A stretch of 16,952 nucleotides of DNA from Bacillota bacterium. GTDB lineage: Bacteria > Bacillota > UBA4882 > UBA10575. Within the stretch, counting starts at the first letter, position 1. Each line of letters opens with the position of its first letter. The translations under genes and the position numbers were made by a program. The DNA lies in the NCBI GenBank assembly GCA_012512605.1, contig JAAZDX010000218.1:1-16952 (forward strand), read 5' to 3'. Shown here piece by piece: positions 1 through 7,725 of the stretch. Below the pieces are notes generated by a model. It made no database searches and was not told the DNA's origin. It worked only from the letters and a program-made list of their open reading frames with translations.

Positions 1-402
1 ACCTTATTGATCTGTGATGAGGATACGACCACTGCCGCTAAAGAAGTGGAAGCATATCTAAAGAAGCACCCGGAGACGGATGCTTTCTTCTTCACCGGTG
101 GGTGGGCTTTCCTTGGGCCGCCCGAAGCAATGCCCGTTTATGACCAATGGTGTCGAAACGGGGGTATTACCGTTGCGATGGATACCTCTTACCCGGTGTT
201 GCAAGCGGCGGTCAGAGGTTTTGCCCAGGCTTTAGTTGGTCAAGATTATCGGAAAATGGGCGAGTTTACCGTCAGCTACTTGGTCTGTGCCATCAAAGAT
301 CTCCCAATTCCTTCGGATTTTATTGATACCGGTTTGGAATTGGCGGATGAAACCAATTTCAGCCAACTACTCCAGACAAAGAAACCGTGGGATATCAAAT
401 GA
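1..402 (+). CDS. Sugar-type periplasmic binding protein, C-terminal part
   Basis: The reading frame is open from the left edge (133 residues visible), so the N-terminus lies outside the window. The visible part looks like the C-terminal lobe of a type 1 periplasmic sugar-binding protein (RbsB/XylF-like, Periplasmic_binding_4). An 'ETDAFFFTGGW' strand is followed by 'GITVAMDTSYPVLQAAVRG', which matches the usual late strand, the 'D/N...P..L.AV..G' ligand-hinge region and a final amphipathic stretch 'VGQDYRKMGEFTVSYL'. The stop overlaps the start of the histidine kinase (ATGA, bases 399-402), so the two are translationally coupled. This fits an extracytoplasmic binding protein acting as the sensing subunit of a three-component system, as described for XylFII-LytS-YesN in clostridia. 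The ligand is unknown; the sugar assignment rests only on fold resemblance. An ABC transporter receptor is the alternative, but no permease gene follows it. Confidence 0.75.
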   Translation, partial: TLLICDEDTTTAAKEVEAYLKKHPETDAFFFTGGWAFLGPPEAMPVYDQWCRNGGITVAMDTSYPVLQAAVRGFAQALVGQDYRKMGEFTVSYLVCAIKDLPIPSDFIDTGLELADETNFSQLLQTKKPWDIK

Positions 403-2177
403 GGAAGTTCATTGCGACGCTTGGAAAGGTATTCCAAAACATTTTCCGCCTAAAGTCGCTGCGGACAAAATTCATCGTATCGTTTACGGGTTTAAGTCTG
501 ATCCCCCTGATCTTACTGGCTTTTCTTTCTTACTATACCTACCTTGAGATCCTCCAACAAAATGTCCGTACTTATACAGAGACGGTTATTAGCCGGGTGG
601 AGCGAAACCTCCAAATCTACCTCAGTGATCTGGAGCGGATCCTCGATTTACGAAACGACTATTACATCCTCCAATTCTTGAAACTTAGTATGATCGATGA
701 TATTGAGGGTAACCAGAAATACACCTATCGTCTCTGGGAAAATCTAAATAACATAAAAAAATACAAAACCGATCTGCGGGAAGTTTCCATTACAACCTTA
801 GAAGGAGTAAAAATCGGTTGTTATGGCGTGACGAATGTCGATCTTTCCCAGAACAAACTCTTTCAAATCTTGATCAACCGAACGACGCAGGATAATACCA
901 TGGCGATCTATGGCCCCCACGACGATTGGCTGGGCGGAAAGGTCTTCTCTGTTGGGTGTGGGATCTACGGTGATTATGATAATTTTTTGGGGATCATGAG
1001 TATTGATGTGGAGCTCGATCTCTTGGCGCGGATCTGCCGCGACATCCGGTTAGGAAAAACCGGCTATGTAACCTTGGTCGACCAAAATGGCCAAATTATC
1101 TTTCACCCCCAGCCTGAATTGATCGGGAAGTCCGTCGGGCTACTCCTGGGTAATCCGGTGGGTGAAACCTGGCGGAGCGGGTATTACACCCACGGAAACC
1201 GGGTGATTCTGGGGAAAACCTTGACCCCGGCTAATTGGAGCATTATCGGTATTTCCGACCGGGCGGAATTAATTGCGGAAATGACGACGGTAGCACGGAT
1301 GTCCTTTGCCTTAATTGTGGGTTCAATTATCGCTGTGATCCTGGTAGCGCTTTTGCTGGCTGGGGTTTTAACGAAGCCCTTGAAAGAACTTCAGTCCTCA
1401 ATGTGGGCGGCAGCGGACGATCTCAATACAATTGTTCCCGTTCGGACCAATGATGAAATTGGCCAGTTGGGGCAGACCTTTAACCAAATGCTCTCCCAGA
1501 TCCGGCGCTTGATGCGCCAAAGTGTCCAGGAGCAAAAGAAATTGCGCCAAATTGAGATGCGGGCTCTTCAAGAACAGATTAAGCCGCATTTTATCTATAA
1601 TACGCTGGAGGTAATTATCGGCTTGTTGGAGACAGAACAAAATGAAGATGTGATTAAGATGGTGGAAGCTCTAGGGGCTTTTTTCCGGATTAGTTTGAGT
1701 CAAGGCCGCGAGTTAATCAGCATTAAGGAAGAAGTGGAGCATATCCGGAACTACCTTTACATCCAAAAATTACGCCATGGCGAGAAGTATGATTACCAAA
1801 TTGAGGTTGAGGATGATATTACCCGCAATAAAACGTTAAAGCTCCTCTTGCAACCTTTGGTCGAGAATGCAATTTACCATGGGGTACGTTCTTTGGAAAG
1901 TAATGATGGTTTAATTATCATCAAGGGTTACGGAGCGAACGAAACGATCTGTTTTGAAGTGATCGACAATGGTCCGGGAATGCCCGCGAGCCAGGTTGCG
2001 GCGATCAACAGATATTTACGGGGAGATCGTTCGGAAGAACAAGGGAAACACGGGTTTGGGTTGCGTAATGTCCACGAGCGAATTGTCCTTGCTTTTGGCC
2101 AAGAATACGGGTTGTGGTTAACATCTACCCTTGATCAGGGAACCAAGGTGGTCCTTCGGTTACCGCTGATCGAATAA
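399..2177 (+). CDS. LytS/YesM-family sensor histidine kinase (cache-HAMP)
   Basis: This is a 592-residue membrane sensor kinase. A first membrane segment lies near residues 25-45, then a large extracytoplasmic cache-like domain to about residue 290. A second membrane segment ('LIVGSIIAVILVALLLAGVL') leads into a HAMP linker with 'TNDEIGQLGQTFNQM'. The His_kinase (PF06580) motif 'QEQIKPHFIYNTLEV' puts the phospho-accepting His at residue 397. The ATPase domain shows the N box 'LVENAIYHG' (N490), 'DNGPGM' (D523) and 'GFGLRNVHERI' (from G552). I chose the ATG at 399, which overlaps the upstream stop as ATGA, over the in-frame GTG at 387, which lacks a Shine-Dalgarno. No ribosome site is visible upstream, as expected for coupled translation. 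The neighbouring response regulator is the obvious partner. The trigger is probably the binding protein encoded just upstream (inference). Confidence 0.92.
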   Translation: MRKFIATLGKVFQNIFRLKSLRTKFIVSFTGLSLIPLILLAFLSYYTYLEILQQNVRTYTETVISRVERNLQIYLSDLERILDLRNDYYILQFLKLSMIDDIEGNQKYTYRLWENLNNIKKYKTDLREVSITTLEGVKIGCYGVTNVDLSQNKLFQILINRTTQDNTMAIYGPHDDWLGGKVFSVGCGIYGDYDNFLGIMSIDVELDLLARICRDIRLGKTGYVTLVDQNGQIIFHPQPELIGKSVGLLLGNPVGETWRSGYYTHGNRVILGKTLTPANWSIIGISDRAELIAEMTTVARMSFALIVGSIIAVILVALLLAGVLTKPLKELQSSMWAAADDLNTIVPVRTNDEIGQLGQTFNQMLSQIRRLMRQSVQEQKKLRQIEMRALQEQIKPHFIYNTLEVIIGLLETEQNEDVIKMVEALGAFFRISLSQGRELISIKEEVEHIRNYLYIQKLRHGEKYDYQIEVEDDITRNKTLKLLLQPLVENAIYHGVRSLESNDGLIIIKGYGANETICFEVIDNGPGMPASQVAAINRYLRGDRSEEQGKHGFGLRNVHERIVLAFGQEYGLWLTSTLDQGTKVVLRLPLIE

Positions 2178-2204
2178 GACGGGTGGGCAAAAGGAGGTAA
2201 AACA

Positions 2205-3809
2205 TTGAGCGGAATCTTGTTGGTCGAAGATGAAGAAGCGATCAAGCGAAAATTAATGAACAACGTTCCATGGCATGATTACGGTTTCGACCCGGTCCTT
2301 GGGGCTAGTAATGGGCAGGAGGCTTTAGACCTTTTGGAACAGCACCCGATCGAGATCGTCGTGACCGATATTCAAATGCCGGTGATGAACGGGATTGATC
2401 TGATTAAAGAGATTAAAAAGCGGAACTACCGGATGAAAATCATTGTCATTTCCGGTTTTGCCGAATTTGAATATGCCCGTGAATCGATTAACCTCGCAGT
2501 CTCCGAATACCTGTTAAAGCCTTTTGCGACGAAGCGTCTCTTGGACGTGGCGCTTCGGGTGAAAGGGGAGATGAGTGAAGAACAAGCTAAAGAAGAAGAG
2601 ATTGCTACCTTACGGGCCCAAATCAGTAATAATATGCCGGCTTTGCGGGAAAAGTTTCTCGCCGATCTGTTAAATGGAAAAATGACTGAATCCGACTTTG
2701 AGGCAAAGTTACAGTTTTTGGGTTTGGATGCGTATGAAAAAAGACCCTACCAGGTGGTGGTGATGGAGCTTCATGATAGCCCCGACGCGCCCGAGGACAA
2801 ATACTTATTGGATCTCCAGTTTTACCAGCATATAGAATGGGCGCTTAAAAGCTCATCGTACCAATTTTTGCTCCTCAATTACTACCATCATCAAATTGTG
2901 GCGGTAGTTTTTAATCCCGATCGGGATTTACCGTTGTGCCTTGAGAAATGGTTAACTAGACTCCGGGTTCATCTAAATAAGGATATCACCTTCGGCATCA
3001 GTAATTGTTATCAAGCGCTATCGGATCTCTCCGTTGCGCACCGGGAAGCAGGGATGGCGCTTCAGAATCGGTTCCTCTATGGCTTTAACCGGGTTTATGC
3101 GGTCGGCGATCTTAATCTTGTTCATCCGGGTTATCATAAAATCTTTTTCCAGCTTTATCAGAACCGGATTTTTGATGATTTAAGGATTGGGGCCTACGAT
3201 GAAATTCTCGAAGACCTGGAGAGGCTGTTTGCCGAGATGAGATCATACTGCTTGGGTCCGGAGCCGATCCGAATTATTGCCGCCAATTTGTTGTTATTAA
3301 CCTGTGCCACCCTGATTGAATTGGGGTATGACTTAGAGGAGATCTTTGAGGATGGTGTCCCCCCGTTAAGTGTGATCAGTCGTACACAATGCCTGAATGA
3401 ACTCGAAGAAGTATTTAAAGGAATATTTTCCCGGGTCAACCACATAATTAGCCAAAATCGAGAATGCCTTAACCAGCAGCGCGTTGATGAAATCCGCCGT
3501 TACCTTGAAACGAATTATGCTGAGGATATAACCCTCTCCGCCATGGCGGAGAAATATAAAATCAGCCCGGGATACCTCAGTCTGCTTTTTACCGAGCGTA
3601 CTGGTAAGAAGTTCTCCGATTATTTGACCGACTGTCGAATTAATAAAGCCAAGGAACTACTGAAGCATACGGAGATGCGAATTTATGAAATTGCTACTGC
3701 GGTGGGCTATAATGATCCCTACTATTTCAGTAGCTGTTTCAAGAAAATTACCAACAAAACACCCAGCGAATACCGGGAAAACTTCGAGAAACAGCTTAAT
3801 AGAGAATAA
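2205..3809 (+). CDS. YesN-type response regulator with AraC DNA-binding domain
   Basis: This is a 534-residue regulator starting at TTG, with AAAGGAGGT 5 bases upstream. The N-terminal receiver domain has the acidic pocket 'LLVEDEE', the phosphorylation site D55 in 'VVTDIQMPVMNG', and the conserved lysine K105 in 'YLLKPF'. A long middle region (about residues 125-425) has no motif I recognise, as is usual in YesN proteins. The C-terminal 100 residues form an AraC/XylS double helix-turn-helix: 'ITLSAMAEKYKISPGYLS' is the first and 'MRIYEIATAVGYNDPYYFSSCF' is the second, ending in 'TPSEYR'. The gap to the kinase stop is 27 bases, so they are co-transcribed. An intrinsic terminator follows the stop. 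The likely targets are uptake genes for the ligand of the upstream binding protein, possibly the permease downstream (inference). Confidence 0.92.
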   Translation: MSGILLVEDEEAIKRKLMNNVPWHDYGFDPVLGASNGQEALDLLEQHPIEIVVTDIQMPVMNGIDLIKEIKKRNYRMKIIVISGFAEFEYARESINLAVSEYLLKPFATKRLLDVALRVKGEMSEEQAKEEEIATLRAQISNNMPALREKFLADLLNGKMTESDFEAKLQFLGLDAYEKRPYQVVVMELHDSPDAPEDKYLLDLQFYQHIEWALKSSSYQFLLLNYYHHQIVAVVFNPDRDLPLCLEKWLTRLRVHLNKDITFGISNCYQALSDLSVAHREAGMALQNRFLYGFNRVYAVGDLNLVHPGYHKIFFQLYQNRIFDDLRIGAYDEILEDLERLFAEMRSYCLGPEPIRIIAANLLLLTCATLIELGYDLEEIFEDGVPPLSVISRTQCLNELEEVFKGIFSRVNHIISQNRECLNQQRVDEIRRYLETNYAEDITLSAMAEKYKISPGYLSLLFTERTGKKFSDYLTDCRINKAKELLKHTEMRIYEIATAVGYNDPYYFSSCFKKITNKTPSEYRENFEKQLNRE

Positions 3810-3848
3810 AGGCGATCAAGAGCCCTGGTTGCCCTTTAATTGTGCTGC

Positions 3849-3874
3849 AATTGGCCCGAGCGGCCAATTTTTTT
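3849..3874 (+). terminator. Intrinsic terminator of the sensor operon
   Basis: A perfect 8-bp stem AATTGGCC/GGCCAATT with the 5-base loop CGAGC is followed directly by a run of T. It lies 40 bases after the response regulator stop and ends the binding protein-kinase-regulator transcript. Confidence 0.9.
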
Positions 3875-3963
3875 AATATCACCCATAGGATGTGGGGATA
3901 AATTGGGTAGTGGCATATTCATAAACAGCAGGTTGTTACGGTTTGGCAAAATGTGCTGAAAAA

Positions 3964-3992
3964 GTGACAGGACGCCAAAACGGTGTTAGAAT
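3964..3992 (+). promoter_or_regulatory. Candidate sigma-A promoter for lactate permease
   Basis: GTGACA (3964-3969) and TAGAAT (3987-3992) are separated by 17 bases, each differing from the consensus at one position. It is the best promoter match in the 275 bases between the terminator and the permease. Transcription would start near base 4000, leaving about 150 bases of leader. Assigned by eye only. Confidence 0.5.
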
Positions 3993-4149
3993 AGAACAGA
4001 CCAATTTCGAAAATAGTTCTAGCTGCTTCAAATCTTCGTCACTTTGTTGGGTTGGTAGCCAGCGGGGGTACGGTTAGGAGCGTTAAAGTACTGATTTTGC
4101 GGATAAGTCCTGCCATGAAGCTATCAGACTAAAGAGGGAGGTTTTAACC
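3993..4149 (+). other. Long untranslated leader before lactate permease
   Basis: No coding frame is visible between the candidate promoter and the TTG start at 4150. The leader contains a short inverted repeat AGAAC/GTTCT (3993-3997 with 4016-4020) around a TTCGAA palindrome, and a G-rich stretch near 4065-4080. I recognise no T-box, known riboswitch motif or terminator. The Shine-Dalgarno GGGAGG sits at 4136-4141, 8 bases before the start. Confidence 0.4.
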
Positions 4150-5805
4150 TTGCTCGCCCTAATTGCCTTTTTACCGATCTTAGTCACCGTTCTGTTAATG
4201 GCGGTTTTCAACTGGAGTGCGAAAAGAGTCTTGCCCTTGGCTTGGGGCTTGGTGTGCCTAATCGCGCTTGCCGTTTGGCGGATGGAACCGGTCCATGTTC
4301 TCGGTTATTCTCTGTTTGGGGCGTTAAAAGCTTTGGACGTAATCATCATTATTTTTGGCGCGGTGTTAATCTTGAACACCCTAAAACAATCCGGTGCGAT
4401 GCAGAGGATTAGCAATGCTTTTCGACATATAACAAAAGACCACCGCCTCCAGGCGATCATCATCGGGTGGATGTTTAGTGCTTTTATCGAGGGGGCAGCC
4501 GGATTCGGGGCCCCGCCGGCCCTAGCCGCTCCCCTTCTGATCGGGCTGGGTTTCCCTCCATTAGCTGCAGCGATGATCGGCCTGATCTTGAATGGGACAT
4601 CGGTTTCTTTCGGAGCGGCCGGGACACCGCTCTTGAGCGCGGCCAATAGCCTCACTACTTCTTTGGACAATGCTGGCCCCGCCCGTCTTACTATGCTCCT
4701 CACCGAACAGGTGGCACTTTTACATGCCCTTGTCGGCTTCTTTGTTCCCTTGATTGGTCTTTGTTTTTTGGTGGTATTATTCGGTGAGGATAGATCACCA
4801 AAACACGCCTTTGCCGCCATGCCTTTTGCGCTCTTTGCCGGTCTGGTCTATGTGGTTCCCTATTACTGCACGGCCCGCTTTTTGGGGCCGGAATTTCCAG
4901 CTTTAATCGGTGGCCTGGTGGGGCTACCCATTCTCTTCTGGACGGCAAAATCCGGTTTTTTAGCACCGAAAACCCAATGGGATTTTCCGCCACCCAGCGC
5001 TTGGGCGACCGATTGGCGATCCAATTTGGAACCAGAAGAGAACCATGGGGTAGAGGTGGGGATGCCCTTGTGGAAGGCCTGGGTGCCTTACATGTTGATC
5101 GCCGTGATCTTAGTGACCACGCGGATTCCGGCTTTCGGGCTCAAGACTCTTTTATCTTCAGTAAAAATTACTATCCCCCGTATTTTGGGGATCGAGGGAT
5201 TAGACTATGAACTGGCCTGGGCCTATCTGCCGGGGATTATCCCTTTTACCCTTGTTGCGTTTCTCACCCATTTCCTGCACGGAATGACACCCGCCCAAAC
5301 CAAGCGAGCTTGGCAGAACACATTTCAACAGATCTCCGGGGCGGCGGTGGCTTTATTTTTCGGGGTGGCAATGGTTCAGTTAATGCTGAATTCCCATGTG
5401 AATACCGCCGGGTTAGACAGTATGATGACCACGATGGCCCGGTTTATGGCCGCTGTGGCGGGCAACGCCTTTATGTTTTTCGCCCCGTTCATCGGGATTA
5501 TGGGCACTTTTGTGTCCGGGTCAAGTACAGTCTCGAATATTCTGTTCGCTTCGTTTCAATATGAGACCGCATTGCTTTTGGAACTACCACCGGTGCTCAC
5601 TGTTGCTCTCCATGTGGTTGGGAGTGCGTTTGGCAGTATGATCTCTTTCAACAACGTGGTGGCCACCTGCGCAACCGTGGGTATGATGGGGGCAGAAGGA
5701 AGACTGATCAAGCGAAATCTTATCCCTTGTCTACTTTATGCGTTGATGGCCGTCCTGGCGGCCCTTTTGCTGCGGGCAGGGGGGATATATGCGCGCATAT
5801 GGTGA
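4150..5805 (+). CDS. lldP: L-lactate permease, LctP family
   Basis: This is a 551-residue polytopic membrane protein, the usual length for the lactate permease family (TC 2.A.14), which moves lactate or glycolate with protons. The family signature region is clear: 'EGAAGFGAPPALAAPLL' starting at E114, followed by 'GLILNGTSVSFGAAGTP'. Later come 'SSTVSNILFASFQ' and 'VGSAFGSMISFNNVVATCATVGM', also typical of the family. About 12 or more hydrophobic segments are visible, starting at the extreme N-terminus. The start is TTG at 4150 with GGGAGG 8 bases upstream; no better in-frame start exists. It sits alone between a terminator and a 137-base gap before the DUF401 gene, so it may be transcribed separately or with that gene. 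Its presence with the lactate oxidation genes 5 kb downstream supports a lactate-uptake role. Confidence 0.95.
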   Translation: MLALIAFLPILVTVLLMAVFNWSAKRVLPLAWGLVCLIALAVWRMEPVHVLGYSLFGALKALDVIIIIFGAVLILNTLKQSGAMQRISNAFRHITKDHRLQAIIIGWMFSAFIEGAAGFGAPPALAAPLLIGLGFPPLAAAMIGLILNGTSVSFGAAGTPLLSAANSLTTSLDNAGPARLTMLLTEQVALLHALVGFFVPLIGLCFLVVLFGEDRSPKHAFAAMPFALFAGLVYVVPYYCTARFLGPEFPALIGGLVGLPILFWTAKSGFLAPKTQWDFPPPSAWATDWRSNLEPEENHGVEVGMPLWKAWVPYMLIAVILVTTRIPAFGLKTLLSSVKITIPRILGIEGLDYELAWAYLPGIIPFTLVAFLTHFLHGMTPAQTKRAWQNTFQQISGAAVALFFGVAMVQLMLNSHVNTAGLDSMMTTMARFMAAVAGNAFMFFAPFIGIMGTFVSGSSTVSNILFASFQYETALLLELPPVLTVALHVVGSAFGSMISFNNVVATCATVGMMGAEGRLIKRNLIPCLLYALMAVLAALLLRAGGIYARIW

Positions 5806-5814
5806 GTGGCAAAA

Positions 5815-5860
5815 GGGGCAGAATGTTGTTTCCTTGTTCCGTTGAATACGATTCTGTCCC
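5815..5860 (+). repeat. Inverted repeat / hairpin between lldP and DUF401 gene
   Basis: GGGGCAGAAT (5815-5824) pairs with ATTCTGTCCC (5851-5860), a 10-bp stem with one G-U pair around a 26-base loop, 10 bases after the permease stop. No T-run follows, so it is not a classical terminator. It could stabilise the 3' end of the permease message or serve as an attenuating structure. Confidence 0.4.
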
Positions 5861-5867
5861 GTGGAAA

Positions 5868-5883
5868 ATGACAGTCATGACAG
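5868..5883 (+). promoter_or_regulatory. Possible operator: ATGAC-A-GTCAT with TGACAG direct repeat
   Basis: ATGACAGTCAT (5868-5878) is a perfect 5+1+5 inverted repeat. TGACAG occurs at 5869-5874 and again at 5878-5883. It lies 60 bases ahead of the DUF401 start, where an operator would be expected. No regulator can be assigned, and chance is a real possibility for so short a site. Confidence 0.25.
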
Positions 5884-5942
5884 ACTTGATTTTCTAAGTA
5901 TTTTTCTACGTTTATCATTACGGACACGAGGTGAATTAGAAA

Positions 5943-7205
5943 TTGCCGCAACTATTACCGCTCGTCATTTCAGTTGTGATCTTAATTGCCTTGTTAGTTT
6001 TTAGAGTTAGTCTCGGTTGGTCCCTCCTCCTTTCTTCTGGAGTTTTACTGTTGTTCTCTGGGAACGGTCTGTCTGATTTCGGCGCGATTGTGTACAGGAC
6101 AGTCAGTGACGGCCGATTTCTTCAGATCATCGGCATCATTCTTCTGATCAACCTTTTGGAGGAGTTGCTGCGGAAGACCGCCTACTTTGACCGGACCTTT
6201 CAGGTTTTACGGGGAACTGTTAAGAACAGAGCGAAAATTACCGCGTTTTTACCTGCGCTGTTCGGTTTGATTCCGGCTTATGGCGGAGCGAAATTCTCGG
6301 CGTCCTTGGTCGACCTGGCCGCGCAAGACCTTGAGCTTGACCGGACGGAAAAGGCCCTTTTGAACTACTGGTTTCGGCATGTCTGGGAATTCTGCAGTCC
6401 ATTATTTCCCGGTGTGATCCTGGCGATCTATCTATCCGGAGTCGAGACCGGAAAATATATCTTGTTGATGTTACCTTCGTCCATTTTCTTTACAGTGCTG
6501 GGGACAGTCTTTTTTCTCCGGCCGGTCCTGGCACGGAACCAAGCCGCGGAAGGAGCGCTCCTCGTTGGCGGCCAAAGTCAGGAGGAGTCGGGGCTCGGCT
6601 TTTGGCATGCCTTTCGCCGCCTGTTCCAGATTGTCTGGCCGGTACTGGCGATTGTGTTTGTGGTGGTAGTGTTTAAGGTTTCCATTCTCTGGCCTTTACT
6701 TCTGACGGTGCTGATTTTATTTGCCCAAGTGCCGAGAGAAGAAGGGTTTACCCGTAGGCTTTTCCGTAAGGTTTGGTCGCTTTCGACTTTGGGGATGGTC
6801 TTTGGGGTGTATTTCTTCAAAACCACTTTTGAGTGGACCGGTATACCACAGGAGATTCCGGCCTTGATGGCAAAGGCCAGTATTCCCAGTTCGGTACTGC
6901 TGATTGTGTTTCCCTTCATCATCGGGCTCTTGACGGGGATGCCGTCGGCTTTTGTCGGCATCACCTATCCGGTGCTGCTTCCCATCTTTAACCATGGGGG
7001 TATATTACACCTGGGCGCGCTGATGCTCGCCTTTGTGGCTGGGCATATCGGTACCATCCTTTCTCCGCTCCACCTTTGTTTTGTTTTAACGGTGGAACAT
7101 TTCCGGACGGCGGTCTTGCCTTTTTGGACCAGGCTTCTGCCCCCCCAGGTCATCTTGTTCATCCTCACCTATGCTTTAGCCTTTGTATTTGGTCTCCCGC
7201 GATAG
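5943..7205 (+). CDS. DUF401-family integral membrane protein (putative carboxylate permease), copy 1
   Basis: This is a 420-residue, strongly hydrophobic protein with about 10 membrane segments that I place in DUF401 (PF04165). The start is TTG at 5943 with GAGGTGA 8 bases upstream. Conserved blocks are 'INLLEELLRKTAYFDRT' (near 69-85), 'PALFGLIPAYGGAKFSASL' (104-122), 'LNYWFRHVWEFCSPLFPG' (140-157), 'TFEWTGIPQEIPALM', and 'FVAGHIGTILSPLHLCFVLT' near the end. The paired GG/SP-containing polar breaks inside hydrophobic segments resemble re-entrant loops of ion-transporter-superfamily carriers (inference). A hydrophilic loop at about 200-222 separates two halves. Its function is not established. 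Its position after the lactate permease, and its paralogue after lactate racemase, suggest a hydroxycarboxylate carrier. It ends in a strong terminator. Confidence 0.85.
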   Translation: MPQLLPLVISVVILIALLVFRVSLGWSLLLSSGVLLLFSGNGLSDFGAIVYRTVSDGRFLQIIGIILLINLLEELLRKTAYFDRTFQVLRGTVKNRAKITAFLPALFGLIPAYGGAKFSASLVDLAAQDLELDRTEKALLNYWFRHVWEFCSPLFPGVILAIYLSGVETGKYILLMLPSSIFFTVLGTVFFLRPVLARNQAAEGALLVGGQSQEESGLGFWHAFRRLFQIVWPVLAIVFVVVVFKVSILWPLLLTVLILFAQVPREEGFTRRLFRKVWSLSTLGMVFGVYFFKTTFEWTGIPQEIPALMAKASIPSSVLLIVFPFIIGLLTGMPSAFVGITYPVLLPIFNHGGILHLGALMLAFVAGHIGTILSPLHLCFVLTVEHFRTAVLPFWTRLLPPQVILFILTYALAFVFGLPR

Positions 7206-7266
7206 ATGGCGAATTGCGCGTAAACATCCGCGCGAAGGGGTAGGGATAATGGTACGGAATTCAACC

Positions 7267-7314
7267 AAGGCGTGAGAGGCAAAAATTTTTGCCCTCGCGC
7301 CTTTACTCTTTTTA
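7267..7314 (+). terminator. Long hairpin terminator after DUF401 copy 1
   Basis: AAGGCG-T-GAG-A-GGCAAAAA (7267-7285) is nearly self-complementary to TTTTTGCCCTCGCGCCTT (7286-7303), with one wobble and one bulge. A CTCTTTTTAG tract follows. The stem is almost loopless at its AAAAATTTTT core. It lies 62 bases after the DUF401 stop. Confidence 0.75.
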
Positions 7315-7341
7315 GAGCAAATATCCGCTAGTTCGTTTCGG

Positions 7342-7518
7342 ATGTTAAAGATACACAAATGTTTTATTGCCGATTTAGCAGTGGGGATTGGAGCTGATTT
7401 GATTAAATGCGGGCCTCCTGTTCAAGCCGAAAGAACGGAAAAATTCAACAGATTGCTGGAGATCGAAAAAGAACTGGAAGATAATAAGGCATTACCTGCC
7501 GAGAGTTTCTCCTATTAA
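7342..7518 (+). pseudogene. Enolase C-terminal remnant
   Basis: A 58-residue frame opens with ATG at 7342 and ends at TAA 7516-7518. From residue 8 it reads 'FIADLAVGIGADLIKCGPP' and continues 'VQAERTEKFNRLLEIEKEL'. This is the last part of phosphopyruvate hydratase: enolases read 'T.IADLAVA...GQIKTGA..R.ERVAKYNQLLRIE.EL'. The lysine equivalent to the catalytic Lys of 'GQIKTG' is kept. About 85% of the enzyme (N-terminal domain, most of the barrel, metal ligands) is absent, and no enolase sequence lies upstream, where a terminator sits instead. No ribosome site precedes the ATG, so expression is unlikely. It is best read as a decayed or transposed gene end. Confidence 0.75.
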
Positions 7519-7523
7519 ATTCA

Positions 7524-7640
7524 AGAGAAATTGGTTCTTCAATTGCTACCGCAACCCGTGTCGTTTTAAAGTCTGATGATAATCTAGTTTGGCCTCAAAA
7601 CAACCCCTTTGGATTAGGAGCTTTTATCAATGGTGCTTAA
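7524..7640 (+). pseudogene. Short coding-like scrap of unknown family
   Basis: In the next frame after the enolase remnant, codons from 7524 read 'REIGSSIATATRVVLKSDDN' then 'LVWPQNNPFGLGAFINGA' and stop at TAA 7638-7640. The frame has no start codon or ribosome site of its own; upstream it is open only to 7488. The composition looks protein-like rather than random, so it may be another gene end left by rearrangement. I do not recognise the family, and it may be chance. The rest of this gap (7641-7725) holds only a purine-rich stretch and the ribosome site of the next gene. Confidence 0.3.
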
Positions 7641-7725
7641 AGGAAGGGGGTGGTAAAGGGAATAGCGATTATCTTCTTATCCTTAACAGAAGTGGTCCAC
7701 AAGAAAAAACTAGGAGGGAATATCT

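Noticed and set aside
387..398. GTG start for the histidine kinase
   Set aside because: No ribosome site; the ATG at 399 forms the usual ATGA overlap with the preceding stop.
3941..3981. GTTTGGC ... GCCAAAAC inverted repeat upstream of the lactate permease
   Set aside because: Arms of 7 bases with a 26-base spacer in an AT-rich region are too weak to call; kept only as a note.
4305..4820. 171-codon open frame on the minus strand inside the lactate permease gene
   Set aside because: Lies opposite a strongly conserved permease region, no ribosome site, composition is rich in Ala/Pro/Lys as expected of an antisense shadow.
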